Below, in pieces: positions 21,949 to 35,464 of a DNA stretch of 64,000 bases. The notes under the pieces are model-generated. The model saw nothing but the letters and a program-made list of their open reading frames with translations. It did no database searches and was not told the origin of the DNA. The stretch comes from Anaeramoeba flamelloides (lineage: Eukaryota > Metamonada > Anaeramoebidae). The stretch covers positions 4,588,001-4,652,000 of the forward strand of contig JANTQA010000023.1 of assembly GCA_027625915.1 (NCBI GenBank), written 5' to 3'. A program made the translations under genes and the position numbers. How positions within the stretch are numbered: the stretch's first letter is position 1; every line of letters begins with the position of its first letter.

Positions 21949-23720
21949 GCTTTTTTTTTTATTTTTAGGATTTTTGTTTCTAAAAAAAGAAAGAGTCGTA
22001 AATAAAAAAATGATTATTTTAACTAACTTAATGATTAAAAATGGGAAAACAGTGAAATGGTGGAGTGAATTTTTACAGCCAGAATTTGTTTGGATTTAAA
22101 AAACGAATAATTTCTTGAATTTTAAAAAAATTAAAACTTCTTTAATTTTAGTTGCATTTTGAGCTGATTTTTACCCAAACCCGTGACACTATTATCTTTT
22201 TTTAAATTAGTTTTGAAAATTGGTTCAATAATCAAAATATTTGTCACATAACCGTAATTTAATTTTAAATTTTGTATGTTTTAAAACTTCTGAGTTGTTC
22301 AGAAAAACTCATTTGGTGGAAACTCTTTTTTTTGATTGTTAATCTCTGAATCTAAATTATTTATTCAGATTTTGTGACGTCAGTTTGGTAAAACTAAAAT
22401 TTGAGACAAAAAAGGATTGATTGTTGATTTAAAAGTAAGAAGTTGAACCAAATTATAGCTTTGTAGACATTCTTAATCATCTTATTGAAAAGTAAATTCA
22501 GCTAATAAATTTTTATTCAAAAAATTGGAATTGCAACTGAAAAGTTGGGATAAATTCACAATTTGTAATTTTTTAAGATGTAATATTATCACTAGAGTTA
22601 TTCTGGGGGTTAAGGTTTCTGTTACATGTCTTTAAAAAATCCACACCCTTGAATTAATTTTATTTCTCATTCGTAGTGAAGATTTGAAGACCTTATGAAC
22701 TTTTACTTATTATGTCTCACACACTACAAGAATAGCACAAAAATTGAACTCACTTTTTTTACTTAGCAATACTTAGTTTTTTTGAAATTGTTCCAAATTT
22801 TGAAAGGAATTAGAAGATCAAAATTCAACAACTTTCAATTTAAATATTTTTACAAGTCAAACTTTTAAAAACAGGTAATTTAAACAACTTTCCAATTTTT
22901 GGTTTCCATAAAAAGAGTTTCAGATTATTGAAAGTTTATAAATATTTTTCTTTTCTAGAACTTTTAAAAATATCAATCAAATTCAAAATGTTATCTTTTG
23001 TTAATTATTATTTTTAACCCTTTTTTTGGCTTACAAAAGTTTGTATCAAGTATTTGAAATTTGAAACAATATTAAAGAATATCAGAGACGGAAATCTTGC
23101 AGACTGTCAGTCTGAAAGTTTGAAAAAGTCTTGAAAGTATTTGTATGGATTGTGCTATTCTTGTCATGCATGTGTGACTTTTTCAAATTTAATAAGAAGA
23201 GATTTTTAAGGACGCATTTATTTGTATTCTTGCTTTTCGGTTGGTTTTGAGTTTTTTGTTAATTGATCGAGGGGATTTCCAATACTGAAGAAAAATACTT
23301 CTACATAATTACAAATTTTGATTTCCTAAAAAAAGTATTCAAAACTTCAGATTAGTAAAAGAGGTGTTAATGTTAACCTATTCGAAATATTCATAATATT
23401 GCCAAAAATAAAGAAATTAGAACAATTAAATCAACAAAAGGTATTTGGTTTTTTTTTGTCTACTTGTAAAATGAAAAGTATAACTTAAATTGTTAAAGAT
23501 AATTCCCATTATGTTCCTGTATGTAGAGAATAGAAACATTGGGATCATTGCCAATAATTTGATTAACTTTCAATATCAACCACACTTTGTTATACCAATG
23601 GGTTAATGGCAATATAACCACTTAAACCGTTCTAATGTTTTAGTCATCTGAGAAAAAAAGTTAAACATGATTTTTAATTGAGAGCCTTATGGGAACTTGA
23701 AAAAGAGAAGTAACTGTTTT

Positions 23721-24124
23721 GGAAAAAAATTGAAACAGGAAAAAAAGTGAAACACCGTTTTTCATTGGTAACGTTACTGAAAACGAAAACTTAAAATCAA
23801 TTAAAAGAAGAAACCAATTAACTGCAAATAATAATCCATTATATTATTTTCAATCAAACCAACAAACACAATTTAAATCTACTTTTAGCTCTATATTATT
23901 TGGTGTGATTTTGGAGATATCATAAATTGACAATTTTTTGAACAAATTTTTTAATAAATTGATCAATCAAAGAAAACCCCATACCAAAAGATAATATTTA
24001 AAAAACTGTTATTGTGTTGAGTCCTTGATTTTATCTTTATTTATTTATTTATTCTTTTATTAATTGATCTTACTTTGAATTTTCAGTAATAATCCCAATT
24101 AAAAACCATTTTTCACTTTTTTTC
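23721..24124. mobile_element. inverted-repeat element, family 4, copy 2
   Basis: Ends GGAAAAAAATTGAAACAGG and CACTTTTTTTCG are mutually inverted. The interior matches 1546-1950, with shared AACCAATTAACT, CATTATATTATTTTCAATCA and TTTGAACAAATTTTT segments. It is about 404 bp and non-coding. Confidence 0.8.
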
Positions 24125-24175
24125 GACAACATTAAGATCAAAAAAAAAATAAGAAATATAAAAAAATTTTAAAGA

Positions 24176-24927
24176 TTAAGGGATTAGCGTCCACCAAGGA
24201 GAAGCCTAGGATCAAGTATGTTGTTCTTGGACCAAACTACATTAATGTTACATGGTTCAAATGTCTCTAAAAAATCGATTGCAAAGTAGTAATATTTGTT
24301 GATCTCATCAATTAAAAATGATCTATGTATTAGTAAAAAACCCAGCAAATTCAGAATAAAATCTACATTTCGCCATAAATTTTATAATTTAATTATCAAT
24401 ATTCAGACTCCAAAGTCATAAAATATCTTTCTTAAATTTATGGTGAAATGTAGATTAGTCACGAAAAAAATCTTTTTTTTAAAAATTAAATAATAAACAA
24501 ATAAAGTTTTTTGACAAATTATTTCTCAAATCATGGAAATATATTGATGTTATAAGCATCTTTATATCAAAAGCAAACAAAACCAATCAGTCTTTGTACT
24601 TTTATGTTGATGATTATTGAGTTAATCTTTGAAATTCAAAAATTATAAAAATAGTTACTTTTGGAAGTTCTAAATCTAAATTATTAAATACCAGAATACT
24701 GTATTTTGGGTTTTTATTTTTAGATTTAGAAAAGGAATTAAAAAAAAATTTTTCAAAATGAAATTTTTTAATTATGATCATTAGTAAAAAATGTAATAAT
24801 TTATTGTGCAATAAGATTTATAATAGATTTTTTAGAGCTATTTGAACCATAGTGCACTAATACCATTTACACCCAATTACAACATGCTTTGATTATAGAT
24901 TAATCTATGGTGACGCTAATCCCTTAA
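24176..24927. mobile_element. inverted-repeat element, family 5, copy 1
   Basis: The left end TTAAGGGATTAGCGTC and right end GACGCTAATCCCTTAA form a perfect terminal inverse. The similarity continues inward with GGTTCAAATGTCTCTAAAAAA against its inverse near the right end. It is about 752 bp. A related copy lies at about 33475-34262. No transposase frame was found. Confidence 0.85.
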
Positions 24928-26990
24928 AATGTATTATTTAATACAATAAAAACAATAAAAACACAAAATGTATCTTTTTTTTAAGATTTCATTGTTGTAT
25001 TGTTAATTTTTATCAATAAAAACCATTCTAAAAGTATAAAGGTACCGTAAGAACTTTAAAGAATGTTTCTTTAGTTCTATTATTCAATTAAAGTTAATAA
25101 AAGAAGTATAGCTTTACAAAACTTTCCCAAGAACCTATTTATATTATCTCCACAAATTATTAAGATCTTTGTATTTTTTTTTTCTTCTTTTTATCATATA
25201 TTTTACAATTGGGCAGAAAAAACAACCTGGATTGAAAAGAATTTTTTAAACTCTTTATCTAATACGAAAAAAAAAAAATCTTTATTCTTTTTGATTATTT
25301 AACTTTTAAAGACAATATATCATCTTAAAAAACATACCTCGATTATAAATTATTATTTTTTCCAAATGTTTTTTTCTTTGTTTGCTCGTAATATTGATAT
25401 AGAAGTTTTGATTTTCAAAAAAATATAAAAATTGTAAAAAAAAATTTTTTTTATTTATTTTAAATAATATCCCCTACCCATCAATTAAACACTATGTATT
25501 TAAAACTTATCAAACGCTTGAAGGTACTTTACAAAACTTTAAAATACTTTCAAACCCTTTAAAAAATTTAAAACATTTTTGCAGTGGAAAAGCTTTTTAT
25601 AATTCAATAAATGTTTTGTAAGATGATTTTAAAAAATAATATCCTTTATCGAGTTTTAATGATAATTGGGTTTTAGCAGATTATTGCTTTTTTATGTTTT
25701 TTTTTATGTAATAAAGTAGGACCAATCATTATTTTTACAAAATTACTGCAAATATATTGTCATTATCTTGATAATGTTGGTTATCATGTAATCCTCTATT
25801 TATATTTTCTACAAATATTTCTCTCAACTTTCCAGAGATCCCTTTTAAAAATAAAAACCATTTCTAATTATTTATAACAGTAAAAAAACAATTGAGAACT
25901 ATATGATCTTATAATAACTTAAGTTATACAAATATTATAAAATTATTTTTTTATTATTATTTCCAAACAAACAAAGCAAATAGAAATCAAAAAAAAAATT
26001 GAATTTCTTACAATTTCCTGAATTATAAAAAACAAATAAATCAAATTTTTCTTAATTACATCATTAAAAAAAAATTATCTTAAAAATTTGAAAAACAATA
26101 AAAAATTAAAATTGGTATCTTCATACATATACAAAACAAAAAAAAAAAAAACAGTTTCAAGTAATATTCCATAGAAAGAAAAACTAGTTTTCAAACTTTT
26201 CAAATTGATTATTAAAATTCAATGGGGGCACAAACAAAGATATTTTTCCATAAAATTCTGAGATTGAATAAAATTTGAATTATAATAATAATTTCTTTCT
26301 TTATAATTGGGAAAATGGTTAGTTTTCAAGTTTGAGTAAATTTTAGATAATAAATTTGCAATCAAAAACATTTTTCGTTATTAAAAAAATGGGAGTCAAC
26401 GATCCCCAAATAGTCCTTTTACATTTCAAGTTTTTGCCTTGCGAAAATTTTCAATAATTGCAAATCAAATAACAAAAGTAAACAAAATTAAAATTAAAAG
26501 AGGAAATCAAAGTTTCATCATTCCAAATATTTTTTAATTATTTTTTTTTTCAAATTTAGCTTATCTTCAACATAGAGAGATAAAAAAATAACTGTTCAAA
26601 AGATGATACCAAACCACCACATTAAAGAAAATGAATTGACATCGAAAAAAGAAAAAAAAAACAAAAAAAAGAAAGAAGAAATATTTGCTAAAAATAAAAA
26701 TATAGAATCTTTATTATTTTTTTAAAAAAGTAAAATTTGGTTTAACATTCAAAAGGTAAAAAAAGAGCAATAATAAAAATAATGATAATAATATATCTAT
26801 TTTTTAATTGGAACCATTTTTTCTGGAATTATATATATATAATTCCAGAAAAGATTTAATAATTTGCATTTCTATTTTTATTTTTTTTATTTATTTTGAA
26901 AAATGAAGAAAAAAAAAAATAATAATAGCAAAATTTAGGATCAGCCATTCTAAACGAATTTTATTCTTTAACGATTTTAAACCAAGAAAA

Positions 26991-29900
26991 TTATTTAAGT
27001 TGTTTTCCGATCCATTGGAAACCTTCTTTATATCCCATTCTATTTTTTATTGAGCACATGAAAACTTCGATTGACCTTAATTCACTGTTTTTAGATTTTT
27101 CGTTTTTGCCTGTTGTAAAACTAAGATCCATAATTGTTCTGAGTTCTTCTTCTGAAACGGCCTCTTTCTTATCGATTTTGTTTCCTAAAATTAAAAACGG
27201 CACTGAGCGGAGTTCCTCGCAAGATAAAAGCGAATTTAATTCTTTTTTGGATTCCTCTAATCTTTCTTGATCAGCTACATCAACAATAAAAACAACAGCA
27301 TCAACGGTTGTGTAATAGTCTCTCCATAATCTTCTTGCTATAAAATAGAATAGAATAATAAATAATAATAAGAGTAATACAATTTAATTTAATATAGTTA
27401 ATTAGAGTTCTGTTAAGAGGTGTGCCTTCAAATGGGTAATTGAAAGAGTATAAAATTGATCAAGAGGAAAAGAAAAATATTTTGTTATTTTGTAATTACT
27501 TTGAAAAAAAAAATTATTTAAGGCACTCATCGTGATATATAAATTGAAAATGGGTACCATTTATTCATTTTTTGTCTTTTTTGCACTAACTTTTTAATTT
27601 TTTGTTTTTTATAGAGCCAAAAAGGATAATGAAAATTTTCAAGACTATAAATCAAAAGAAATTAATATGAGCAATGAAATTGCTGTCGAATTTTCGGGGT
27701 GTGAAAAAATAGACATTAATTTTCGAGTAATTTAGAGTTGGTTGGAATTTTTGCTTGGAAATGGAAAAAATGGTTGAACACAAAAAAAGAAAAAAGAAAA
27801 AAGAAAACTAAAAAGCAACAAAATAAAATGAAGAAGCCAAAAACAACAATAATTCAAAAAAAAAAAAAAAAACTTGAAAGTTTCCATTCTACTTTTACTC
27901 AATGTATGTATAAAAAAAAATTTAGAGGCAAAATCTGGTTTTTTATTTTAATTTTTTTCATTTTTCGTTTTCAAAAAACTTTAAGATTGATTGGAACTTT
28001 TGTCAACTTTTTGAAATACTGAAATTCAATAAAATGCACATACTCATCATTTTAATCACACCCTACCTTTATTTTTCTTCTCTCTTAAGAAGGTATGTTC
28101 TAAATAAAGTCTTCAGACACATTACAAATGCCGTCCTATCATTTTGGTTGTGTGTTGACGATCTTTTATCCAAATATGATTATTTTTGGTAAAAAATTCC
28201 GTTTATTTCCTTTTTATTTTTTGTTCGACTCGAGAATACCCACTTATCACAAAGTAGTAATTAAGAGTGGTATTGGTAGTTGGTGGTGCAATTATTAAAA
28301 TTTACAGAGTTATTGGTATCAAAAGTGCAAATAACTGACTTTTATGAAAAAAATAATTTAATAAATATCTCCTTAGGTGTATTTTTAAGAACTTGATAAG
28401 TGAGTTTTTCGGGTAGAATGAAAAAAATAAATTTGAAAAAAAAGACTTTTTTCAAAAAAAAAAAAAATTATCTTAATCTGTAAGTAAAAGATCGCCAACA
28501 CTTTAACAAAAATAAAAGAATGCTTTTTGTAATGTAAGTTTAGAATTCATTTGGAACGTACATTCTGAATTTAACCTCAGAAAAAATATTGAATGAATTC
28601 GAAAATAATTCATTTAACAAAAAATGTTTTTTTAACATAAGGGGGTTTGTTCCACTTTTATACCTTTCTGGCTGTTTTAAAATGAATAAATATAGTAATA
28701 AAGAGCTTATAGCAATTCAGTATTTGTTAAGTGAGGAAAAGTAAAATTTAAAAATTGTTCAAAGTCGGATTTAAAAAGCGAGAACCACGCGCTTTAAAAA
28801 GTGTTACTTAATCTGCTTGGTTCACTTTTTTAAACAAGTTTGGGTAACACTTTTGAAATCTTTTGGAATCACTTTTTTAAAATTTAAAGACAAAAAATAG
28901 TTTTTTTACATTTTTTACATGTATGATTTTTATGTTAAGGACTATTCATATTTTGTGCTCTGGGAGGGGGTTGAAATACAATACATTCGTCAATAAAAAA
29001 AGATTTAAAAGAGAGTGAATTAAAGGACTATTCGAATTTTAGGTTCGGTGAGAACAAAAATCCAATGCTGAATCTAGAAAAAATGGTTTAAAAGAATGTC
29101 GATTAAAGTAAAGTTAAAATATTCACTTATTTTCGGTATTTTGAGGATTTGAACAAAAAAAAACATTAGTTGAGCCAAAAACTTTATAGAATTTTCGAAC
29201 ACAAGAAGGCAAAATTAAAAAATCGATTGTTTTTTTTTTTTTTTGATAATGCTGCAGGTTCTATTCAAATTATTTAAAAGTATATTGATATACTCAAAGT
29301 AAACTACATGGTGATTGAAAATTTCTTTGGATAGAATTAGTAGCAAATAAATTTTGATTTTCGAAACTTTTCAAGGTAAATTTTGAATTTGGTTGCTTCC
29401 TAATTCTCTAGTTTTTGCCAAACAACAACATTTCGAAAAAAAAAAAAAACCTAAATTTTAACAAGATCTCTTTACTCAACATTCTTAAGAGTCATTAAAT
29501 ATGTTGTAACCATAAAGGAAAATTGAACAACCTAAAATAAGACTGTGCCTTAAATCTTTCTAAAAGACATTTTCTTTTTTTTTTTTTTTGAATACAATTT
29601 GATGCAAAATAAATCGAACAAAATTTTCATTCAACTTTCCTAAAAAAGAATTTTAAAATACTGTAGAATTTCAATTTTTTAATTCCATTAATCAGTTTAA
29701 ATTAATAATTTTTTCTGTAGAGAATTAGAAGACTTTTGACGATTTCTTTTCTTTCTTTGAAAAGTGATTTTTTTTGGTAAAGCTGAATGAAAATTTTGAT
29801 CTTTTTATTTTCCAATTAACAGTATTAACAAAGTATGGAAACTTTGTGTTGTTCTTTGCAAAAAAGTGAAGAAGTTGGTGTCTGAAAAACATATGTTTTG

Positions 29901-30485
29901 ATGAAAAAAAATAAAAAAAAATATTTCAATTGTCTGTTTTGATTGAATAAAGCAATTGACAAAAATCCAAGTCATCTTTCAAATTGATTAGAATTTAAAT
30001 TTTTAAAACGAAGAGAAAATATTTTGAGGAATTTGTTTATTGTGTTACTTTAAATTCTTCACAAGTCATTTTCAAAACAAACAAAAAGAAAAAAAGAAAG
30101 AAAAAAAAAAAAATAAAAATTAATAAAATTTTCAAACCTTCTTTATGTCCACCAAGATCAAATGCATTAAATTTGATATTTTCAATTTCAATTTCTTCCA
30201 TTGCTATATTTTAGAATTTTTTGAAAGTTAAAAAGTTTCGAAGAAACAAAGAAGATGGGTTAAATTGAAAAAAGAAAAGCTCTAAAAAAAAAGAAGAATT
30301 TTTTTATTATTTTTTTACTTACTTGGATGAAGAGTAGGTTCATGGATTTGCATAATGTTGTCTTTAAGCATATGCATTAATGTTGTTTTTCCAGCATTGT
30401 CGAGTCCAAGGAAAACAATTTTGGCACTTTTTTTATAGATACCAATCCAACCAAGCACATCAAAAAACCAATTTACAAGAAACAT
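26991..30485 (-). CDS. SAR1: SAR1 small GTPase (COPII coat assembly)
   Basis: SAR1 initiates COPII vesicle budding at ER exit sites. Three exons on the minus strand: 30485-30323, 30203-30138, 27337-26991. All junctions are GT-AG with consistent phases, giving 191 residues, the normal SAR1 length. The N-terminus is hydrophobic and Trp/Phe-rich (membrane-inserting helix, residues 1-16) without a myristoylation Gly, as in SAR1 rather than ARF. P-loop GLDNAGKT is at 27-34, LHPT at 52-55 (switch I), DLGGH at 70-74 (switch II), and NKID at 129-132. VFMCSI is near the end. Intron 1 is 119 nt (GTAAGT donor) and intron 2 is 2800 nt (GTTTGA donor). The catalytic His of switch II is present. Identification is firm. 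Confidence 0.95.
27338..30137 (-). other. long intron 2 of SAR1 (2800 nt)
   Basis: The donor is GTTTGA and the acceptor TTTATAG. The flanking exons join GGHKE to ARRLW, so no exon is missing. It contains a family 6 repeat (about 29595-29830). A Lys-rich open frame (27738-28022, + strand) is low-complexity and not believed to be a gene. Confidence 0.85.
29595..29830 (+). repeat. dispersed repeat family 6, copy 2 (in SAR1 intron)
   Basis: It contains CGAACAAAATTTTCATTCAA near the start and AAAGCTGAATGAAAATTTTG at the end, an imperfect inverse pair. The middle carries CAGTTTAAATTAATAATTTT, matching copy 1. Confidence 0.75.
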
Positions 30486-31280
30486 TTAAAAAAGCCTTTT
30501 TACTTTAAAAAAAAAATTTAAAAAAATGAAAAGCAAATTTATGATATTCCACACTTGTCAACCAACGAGTCAAGACAACGTTTGGAAAATTCTTTTGAAA
30601 TAACCCCCCAGAAAGTAGAATAGTTCTAGTTTTTCTGTCTCTGGTAATACTTTCGAATAACTTTTAATCAAAAACAGACTTTGGAATATTTTTCAAGGAA
30701 TTGAAGTAAGTATTATTGTTATGTGGAAATTTAAAATGGGTTGTTGAGAAACACAAAAATTCAATCAATCCAAAACGATTCCCAAAAGTTTTCATGATTT
30801 TAAGGTGTAAATTAAGAACTAAATTCAAAATTGAAAATCGAAGTAGTGTGTACCTAAATGAGTAATTAGGGGTCGGTAAATCTCAAAAAGTTTAATCCTG
30901 TTAGATCTAAGTAGTAAAAAATGAATTATTTTTACTAAAAATAGTCTGAATATTGTTAACCTCACAATAACAAAAAATGAAAAAGAAGATCCGAAAAAAT
31001 TCTGAGCTTTAGCAAAAATTTCCCTTTAGGACTCTTTTTAAAATCCTGATAAATTCTTTAGAGTTGAATAGTATTTTATAGACCCAAAAAATACATTCAG
31101 AGGGTTTTAAAATTTGTTCAAAAAAGCCAAAATATAGGAAATTAGCAATTGTTGATGACTGATTCTTTGTTATTTCCTACAAAGATATACTTTGATAAGA
31201 TGACGGGGAAGTGGGCTTGGTATTGTATTGAATATACCAAAATTCCCATTTATAAAAAAGATCTTTTTTCCTTTTAAATA

Positions 31281-31476
31281 CAGTCAGTTCCACTTTTAAG
31301 GCACAAACTTTCAACGAAATTTAAGGCACAAAAAAATCTCAAATTAAGGCACAAAATTTGGAATTTTTTTTTTTACAATTTATTTTACTAGAAACTGAAT
31401 TTTGTTCCTTAATTTGAGATTTTTATTGTGCCTTAAATTTCGTTGAAAGTTTGTGCCTAAAAAGTGAAACTGACTG
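31281..31476. mobile_element. MITE family 1, copy 2
   Basis: 196 bp, same length as copy 1. It starts CAGTCAGTTCCACTTTTAAG and ends TGAAACTGACTG, flanked by TA on both sides. Internal GGCACAAA and TTTGTGCC repeats are shared with the other copies. Confidence 0.9.
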
Positions 31477-33474
31477 TAACAAAACTTTTTGTTTTTTTTT
31501 AATTTACAAAAATTCACTAATTTTTGCAAATTTAATTTTCATTAGATTGTTGAATTAAAAATTCCTAAAAAGATTTTCAATACATCCTTTAAACAATTTA
31601 TCTTGATAATGGGAAAAAAATTTTAGAGAAATAAGATAAATAAAAAAAAATATCACTCAATAATAAAAAAGATGTTTTATATGTTTAAAAAGGATAGTTT
31701 CTGTCCATGATCAAAGCATGTAAATACTATCCTAGAAGTGTTATTGTGAACTTCAATTTTTGTAAAAAAAATAATAATAATAATCAAATCCTTTATAATT
31801 AAGACAAAATCACAACTATTTTATTGGAATTCATCTGATTTATAGTGACAAAATAGAACACTTCCTGTAACTCAATGATCAATAATCAGAGTCAATGTTA
31901 TCTTTTAAGGTTAAAGTAGTTAATTGAAAATGTATGAAATGGTCTTCATTCTTTCATTTAGAAAATCTTTGATCTTTTTATTTTTCATTTATACATTTTA
32001 TTAGCAATGTTTTTGAGTTTCCATATCTCAAAATTGTTTTCTAATTTTTTTCATTCGAAAAATCTTAAAAATTGTGATTTTGTATCGACTTGGGGAATAT
32101 TTTTACAATTACTAATTCACATATCAAATTATATAATATTAAAAGATTTTGAAACTATTAGGTAAATCTAAAACGTAATCCTTCACTAAAATTATTCTAG
32201 TCAATTTAAAAGTAGATTCAAAAAAAGTTTACTGTATCTTGAAATTTCAAAATGAAGAAAAATTCTAATTACTACAAAAGCACTTTTAAAGCTATTTTCC
32301 CGAAAGAATTATTTATTTAAAAAGATTTTTCTACAATTTCCTCTATTTTTGAAAAGCTTTATATGCTGGTATTTCGAAATTATTCAAATTTTTTTTTTAT
32401 ATATCCTATGAAAGGAGAAAGTGAATTTTCTATTTAGAAAGAATAAAAATTTACTTTTTGATAGAAAAGAACCCATTTTTCAATATAAACACCAATATAA
32501 TAAGTACTTTAATAAAATTAAGCTCTATTTTTTCTGATTAATATTTTTTGAAATCTAGCTTATAACTTAATTCAATTAACTACTGGGATAATTTTTTTTT
32601 AGAATAAAAACACTTTGAACTTTTTAAATATCGAAAATATTTCTTGAAATTGCTGTGTACTTTTTTATTTTTTTTTAAAATGGGGGTTGAGAAAATTTTG
32701 AAATCAAAGAAAAGTTAATATATTAAATTAGAATGCTTTTCCAGAAAGTTTATCCTTTTAGTTTCACTTTTTTTTTATTTTACCATTTGAAAATAAAAAA
32801 AACATTTAAAGACCAAATTAGTGCCTTTTGTAAAAATAAAATTACAATAATTTAGAATTTTTTTTAGTAAATGGGTTAAAATATATAGTGTATCTAAAAA
32901 TATGCATAATTTCAACTTTAAATTCAATGATTTTGGCAAAAAATGTATTCAAGAAAAAGTAAAATTGAAATTTTATTTATTTTTATTTTTAAATTTCGTT
33001 TTTTTAATTTTTTTAATGGAAGGTATTTGATCACTTTTCCATTTTGAGTGTTTTTTGGGCCATAGGGACATAAATTGAATTAAACACATGAAAAAAATAA
33101 ATAATTAATTTAAATTTGACAAAAAAAAATAATTTATCTCTAAAACTCATTTTTATACTATTTTACTTTTTCTTTAAAAAAAAAATTGTGTTTCATCAAA
33201 ATTTTCAATCCAAATCTTTTCAAAATATTTTTTAATAACTGGAAAATTCAACTTATAACCATAATAAATATCTTTTCATTGAATTATAATTAATTAATAA
33301 TTTATTAACCTTTTCTAAATTATTTCAATTAGTTATCAATAACACAAAAATTAAAATCATTATTAAATAATAACAATTATTTCAAAAGTTTTTTAATAAT
33401 TTTCAAACAGATAAAATTATTTCAAATTAATAATTATCATAAAAAAGTTAATAAATATTATCAAATAATTTATT

Positions 33475-34262
33475 TTAAGGAAATACCCCCCCTCCCATGT
33501 ATTCGTTGATAATTAAAATATGTTGTAATTTGGTCTAATGTGGTATTAGTTGAAATGAGGTCTAATGTATCTCACAAATCTATTATAAATATTATTGAAC
33601 AATAAATTATTATTTTTTTGACGAAACGCATCACCATTAAAACTGGTAATTTTTTTGGATTTTTTTTTTTAAATTCCTTTTCCAAACCTAAAGATAGAAC
33701 TCAAAATAGGAGTATTAGTGGGATTAATAAATTAAAATTTAGAACCTACAAATTTTAGATTTTTTTTATTATTTTTTTTTCTATTCAAGATTTACTCAAT
33801 GATTATCAAAAGATAAAACCTTAAAAATTGATTATCTTTTTTCCTTTTTAGAAAGCTAAATGTAAAAGCAACAACACACAGCTAAAGTAAAAAGTCTTGA
33901 TTTTCAAATCTTCTTGTAAAATGTTAAAAAATAAAAAGTGACAATTTTGACTTTATGGTTGCTGCTTACTTAAGAAGGATATTTTTCCACAAATTTAGAA
34001 AAAGATATTTTTCAGTTTTGAAGTCTCTGAAGATCTATGGTTAAATCTTTAAATTTGTCTCGAACTGTAAATTTTTTTCAAAAATTATTGTATTTATTTA
34101 CTAATACAAGTTTCTTTTTTAATTAATGAGATCAACTTTTTGTACTATGAGCCCAATCAAATTTTTAGTGACATTTGAACCATTGAGAACTGATGAAATT
34201 TACATTCAATAGTAAAACTCTTTAATTTGAGACTTTTCTGTAGTATACGCTTATCCCTTAAT
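33475..34262. mobile_element. inverted-repeat element, family 5, copy 2 (diverged)
   Basis: The right end reads ACGCTTATCCCTTAA, and inward from it the inverse of GGTTCAAATGTCACTAAAAA and GATCTCATTAATTAAAAA matches the left part of 24176-24927. The left end (ATATGTTGTAATTTGGTCTAATGTGGTATTAG) matches that copy's right part. It is more diverged, and its outer left border is uncertain. Confidence 0.6.
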
Positions 34263-34465
34263 AACAACAATTCGTAATTTATACTTGATATTGAATTCTC
34301 AAACTTTTTTCTGTTGTTGTGTTTGTAATAAAAAAAAAAAAAATAATAGTCATTTTAAAAAAGAGGAAGAAAAAGTTTTATGAATCTCCTGAACACAGTC
34401 AACAAACTTTAAACCCCCCCATTTTCAGTTCCTATTATAATTTTTGCAACTCTTTTTGAAAATTA

Positions 34466-34943
34466 CAGTGGTGTAAATAACCCGTGTTGACAACCTTTAA
34501 CCCATTACTAAAATTTAACTCATGTTTTTTTTTCAGACTTGGGTATTTGAAGATAGGAAGGTGCACTTATATATTCTTGGTTCGGATTTAAATTGACTTT
34601 AGAGGTTAGATCTTTGATTAGTCGAAATGACTCAATAATATTAAATGCTTTTGTTTTAAAAATTTCATCATATTTACAAAATTTTTGAGATTAAATGGAT
34701 TTTGATATAAAAATTCAAAAAATGAAATTTTGCTCATTTTTTTGTCAAAAAATTACATTTTAATCTTTCCATATCTTCATAATTCTTTTTCAAAATTTAT
34801 TTAAAGAACCCTATTTCTTGTTTATATACTGTTGCCACCACATTCATTTTTTTCTTTTATTTCGAGAGTCGGCCAATATTTTTTGCATGAGTTAAATTTT
34901 AGTAATGTGTTAAAATAAATAACACGGGTTATTTACACCACTG
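34466..34943. mobile_element. inverted-repeat element, family 2 (TA-flanked)
   Basis: Perfect terminal inverse: CAGTGGTGTAAATAACCCGTG at the left, CACGGGTTATTTACACCACTG at the right, 478 bp, flanked by TA on both sides. Inner arms include a TAACCCATTACTAAAATTTAAC-like segment and its inverse. CAGTG ends with TA duplication are typical of Tc1/mariner elements. There is no coding frame. Confidence 0.92.
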
Positions 34944-35464
34944 TACATTACTATTATTTGAATTTTCAATGGGTTTAAATTTTCACTTCATTTTCTAATT
35001 TCCTTTTTCAAACAAAGAACGAAACCACAAATTACAACCTACTTTTTTGAAAACTCTATTTGTAAAAGAACAATCTGGAAAAAGAAAAAGAAAAATTTTT
35101 TCCTTTATAATTCAAATGCAAGCACGAAAAATATAACCTTTTTAAAAATACAAGGATAATTTGCATGTGAGTCATTATAAACCAAGTTTCTTCTTTCGTT
35201 TCCATCGATTAGGTAGTACTAGGGATAATTGAAAAAGGTTGTATTTTGACAAGGGACAAAAGCCAAGTACAAGGGATCAAAGAGTTTTATGTGGTTGGCA
35301 ATTTTGCACACAGAAAGGGGATTTGGTTGCTTAAAATTTGAAACGAATTACAAACGATCGAAAAACAATTGTTTCCAAATTTTGCAACGCGACTCAAACA
35401 CTTTTAAACTTTAAGTTTTTGTTTTATTATTTAAAGGCAGCGCAAAAATCCATTTTTTTGTGAC

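Larger units (their letters stand above)
21949..26990. other. intergenic, inverted-repeat elements
   Basis: This is upstream of RIO1 and downstream of SAR1. It contains a family 4 element (23721-24124) and, 50 bp further, a family 5 element (24176-24927). A short hairpin (TTCTGGAATTATATATATATAATTCCAGAA) lies at about 26820-26849. No gene was seen; the 65-codon frame at 24614-24811 is inside the family 5 element. Confidence 0.6.
30486..35464. other. intergenic, inverted-repeat elements
   Basis: No gene was recognised between SAR1 and the small gene at 35465. Elements present: family 1 MITE (31281-31476), family 5 copy (about 33475-34262), family 2 element (34466-34943) and a related inverted segment (about 34960-35120). 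A block at about 35150-35460 has less A/T-run character than its surroundings, but I can assign nothing to it. Confidence 0.6.

Noticed and set aside
20058-22099. Lys-, Phe- and Ser-rich frames overlapping RIO1 on both strands
   Set aside because: They arise from the GAA/CTT-type repeats encoding Glu tracts in RIO1 and have no independent features.
24614-24811. 65-codon minus-strand frame
   Set aside because: It lies inside the family 5 inverted-repeat element and has no transposase-like motif.
27738-28022. 94-codon Lys-rich frame in SAR1 intron 2
   Set aside because: It is composed of AAA/AAG runs and lies inside a well-supported intron.
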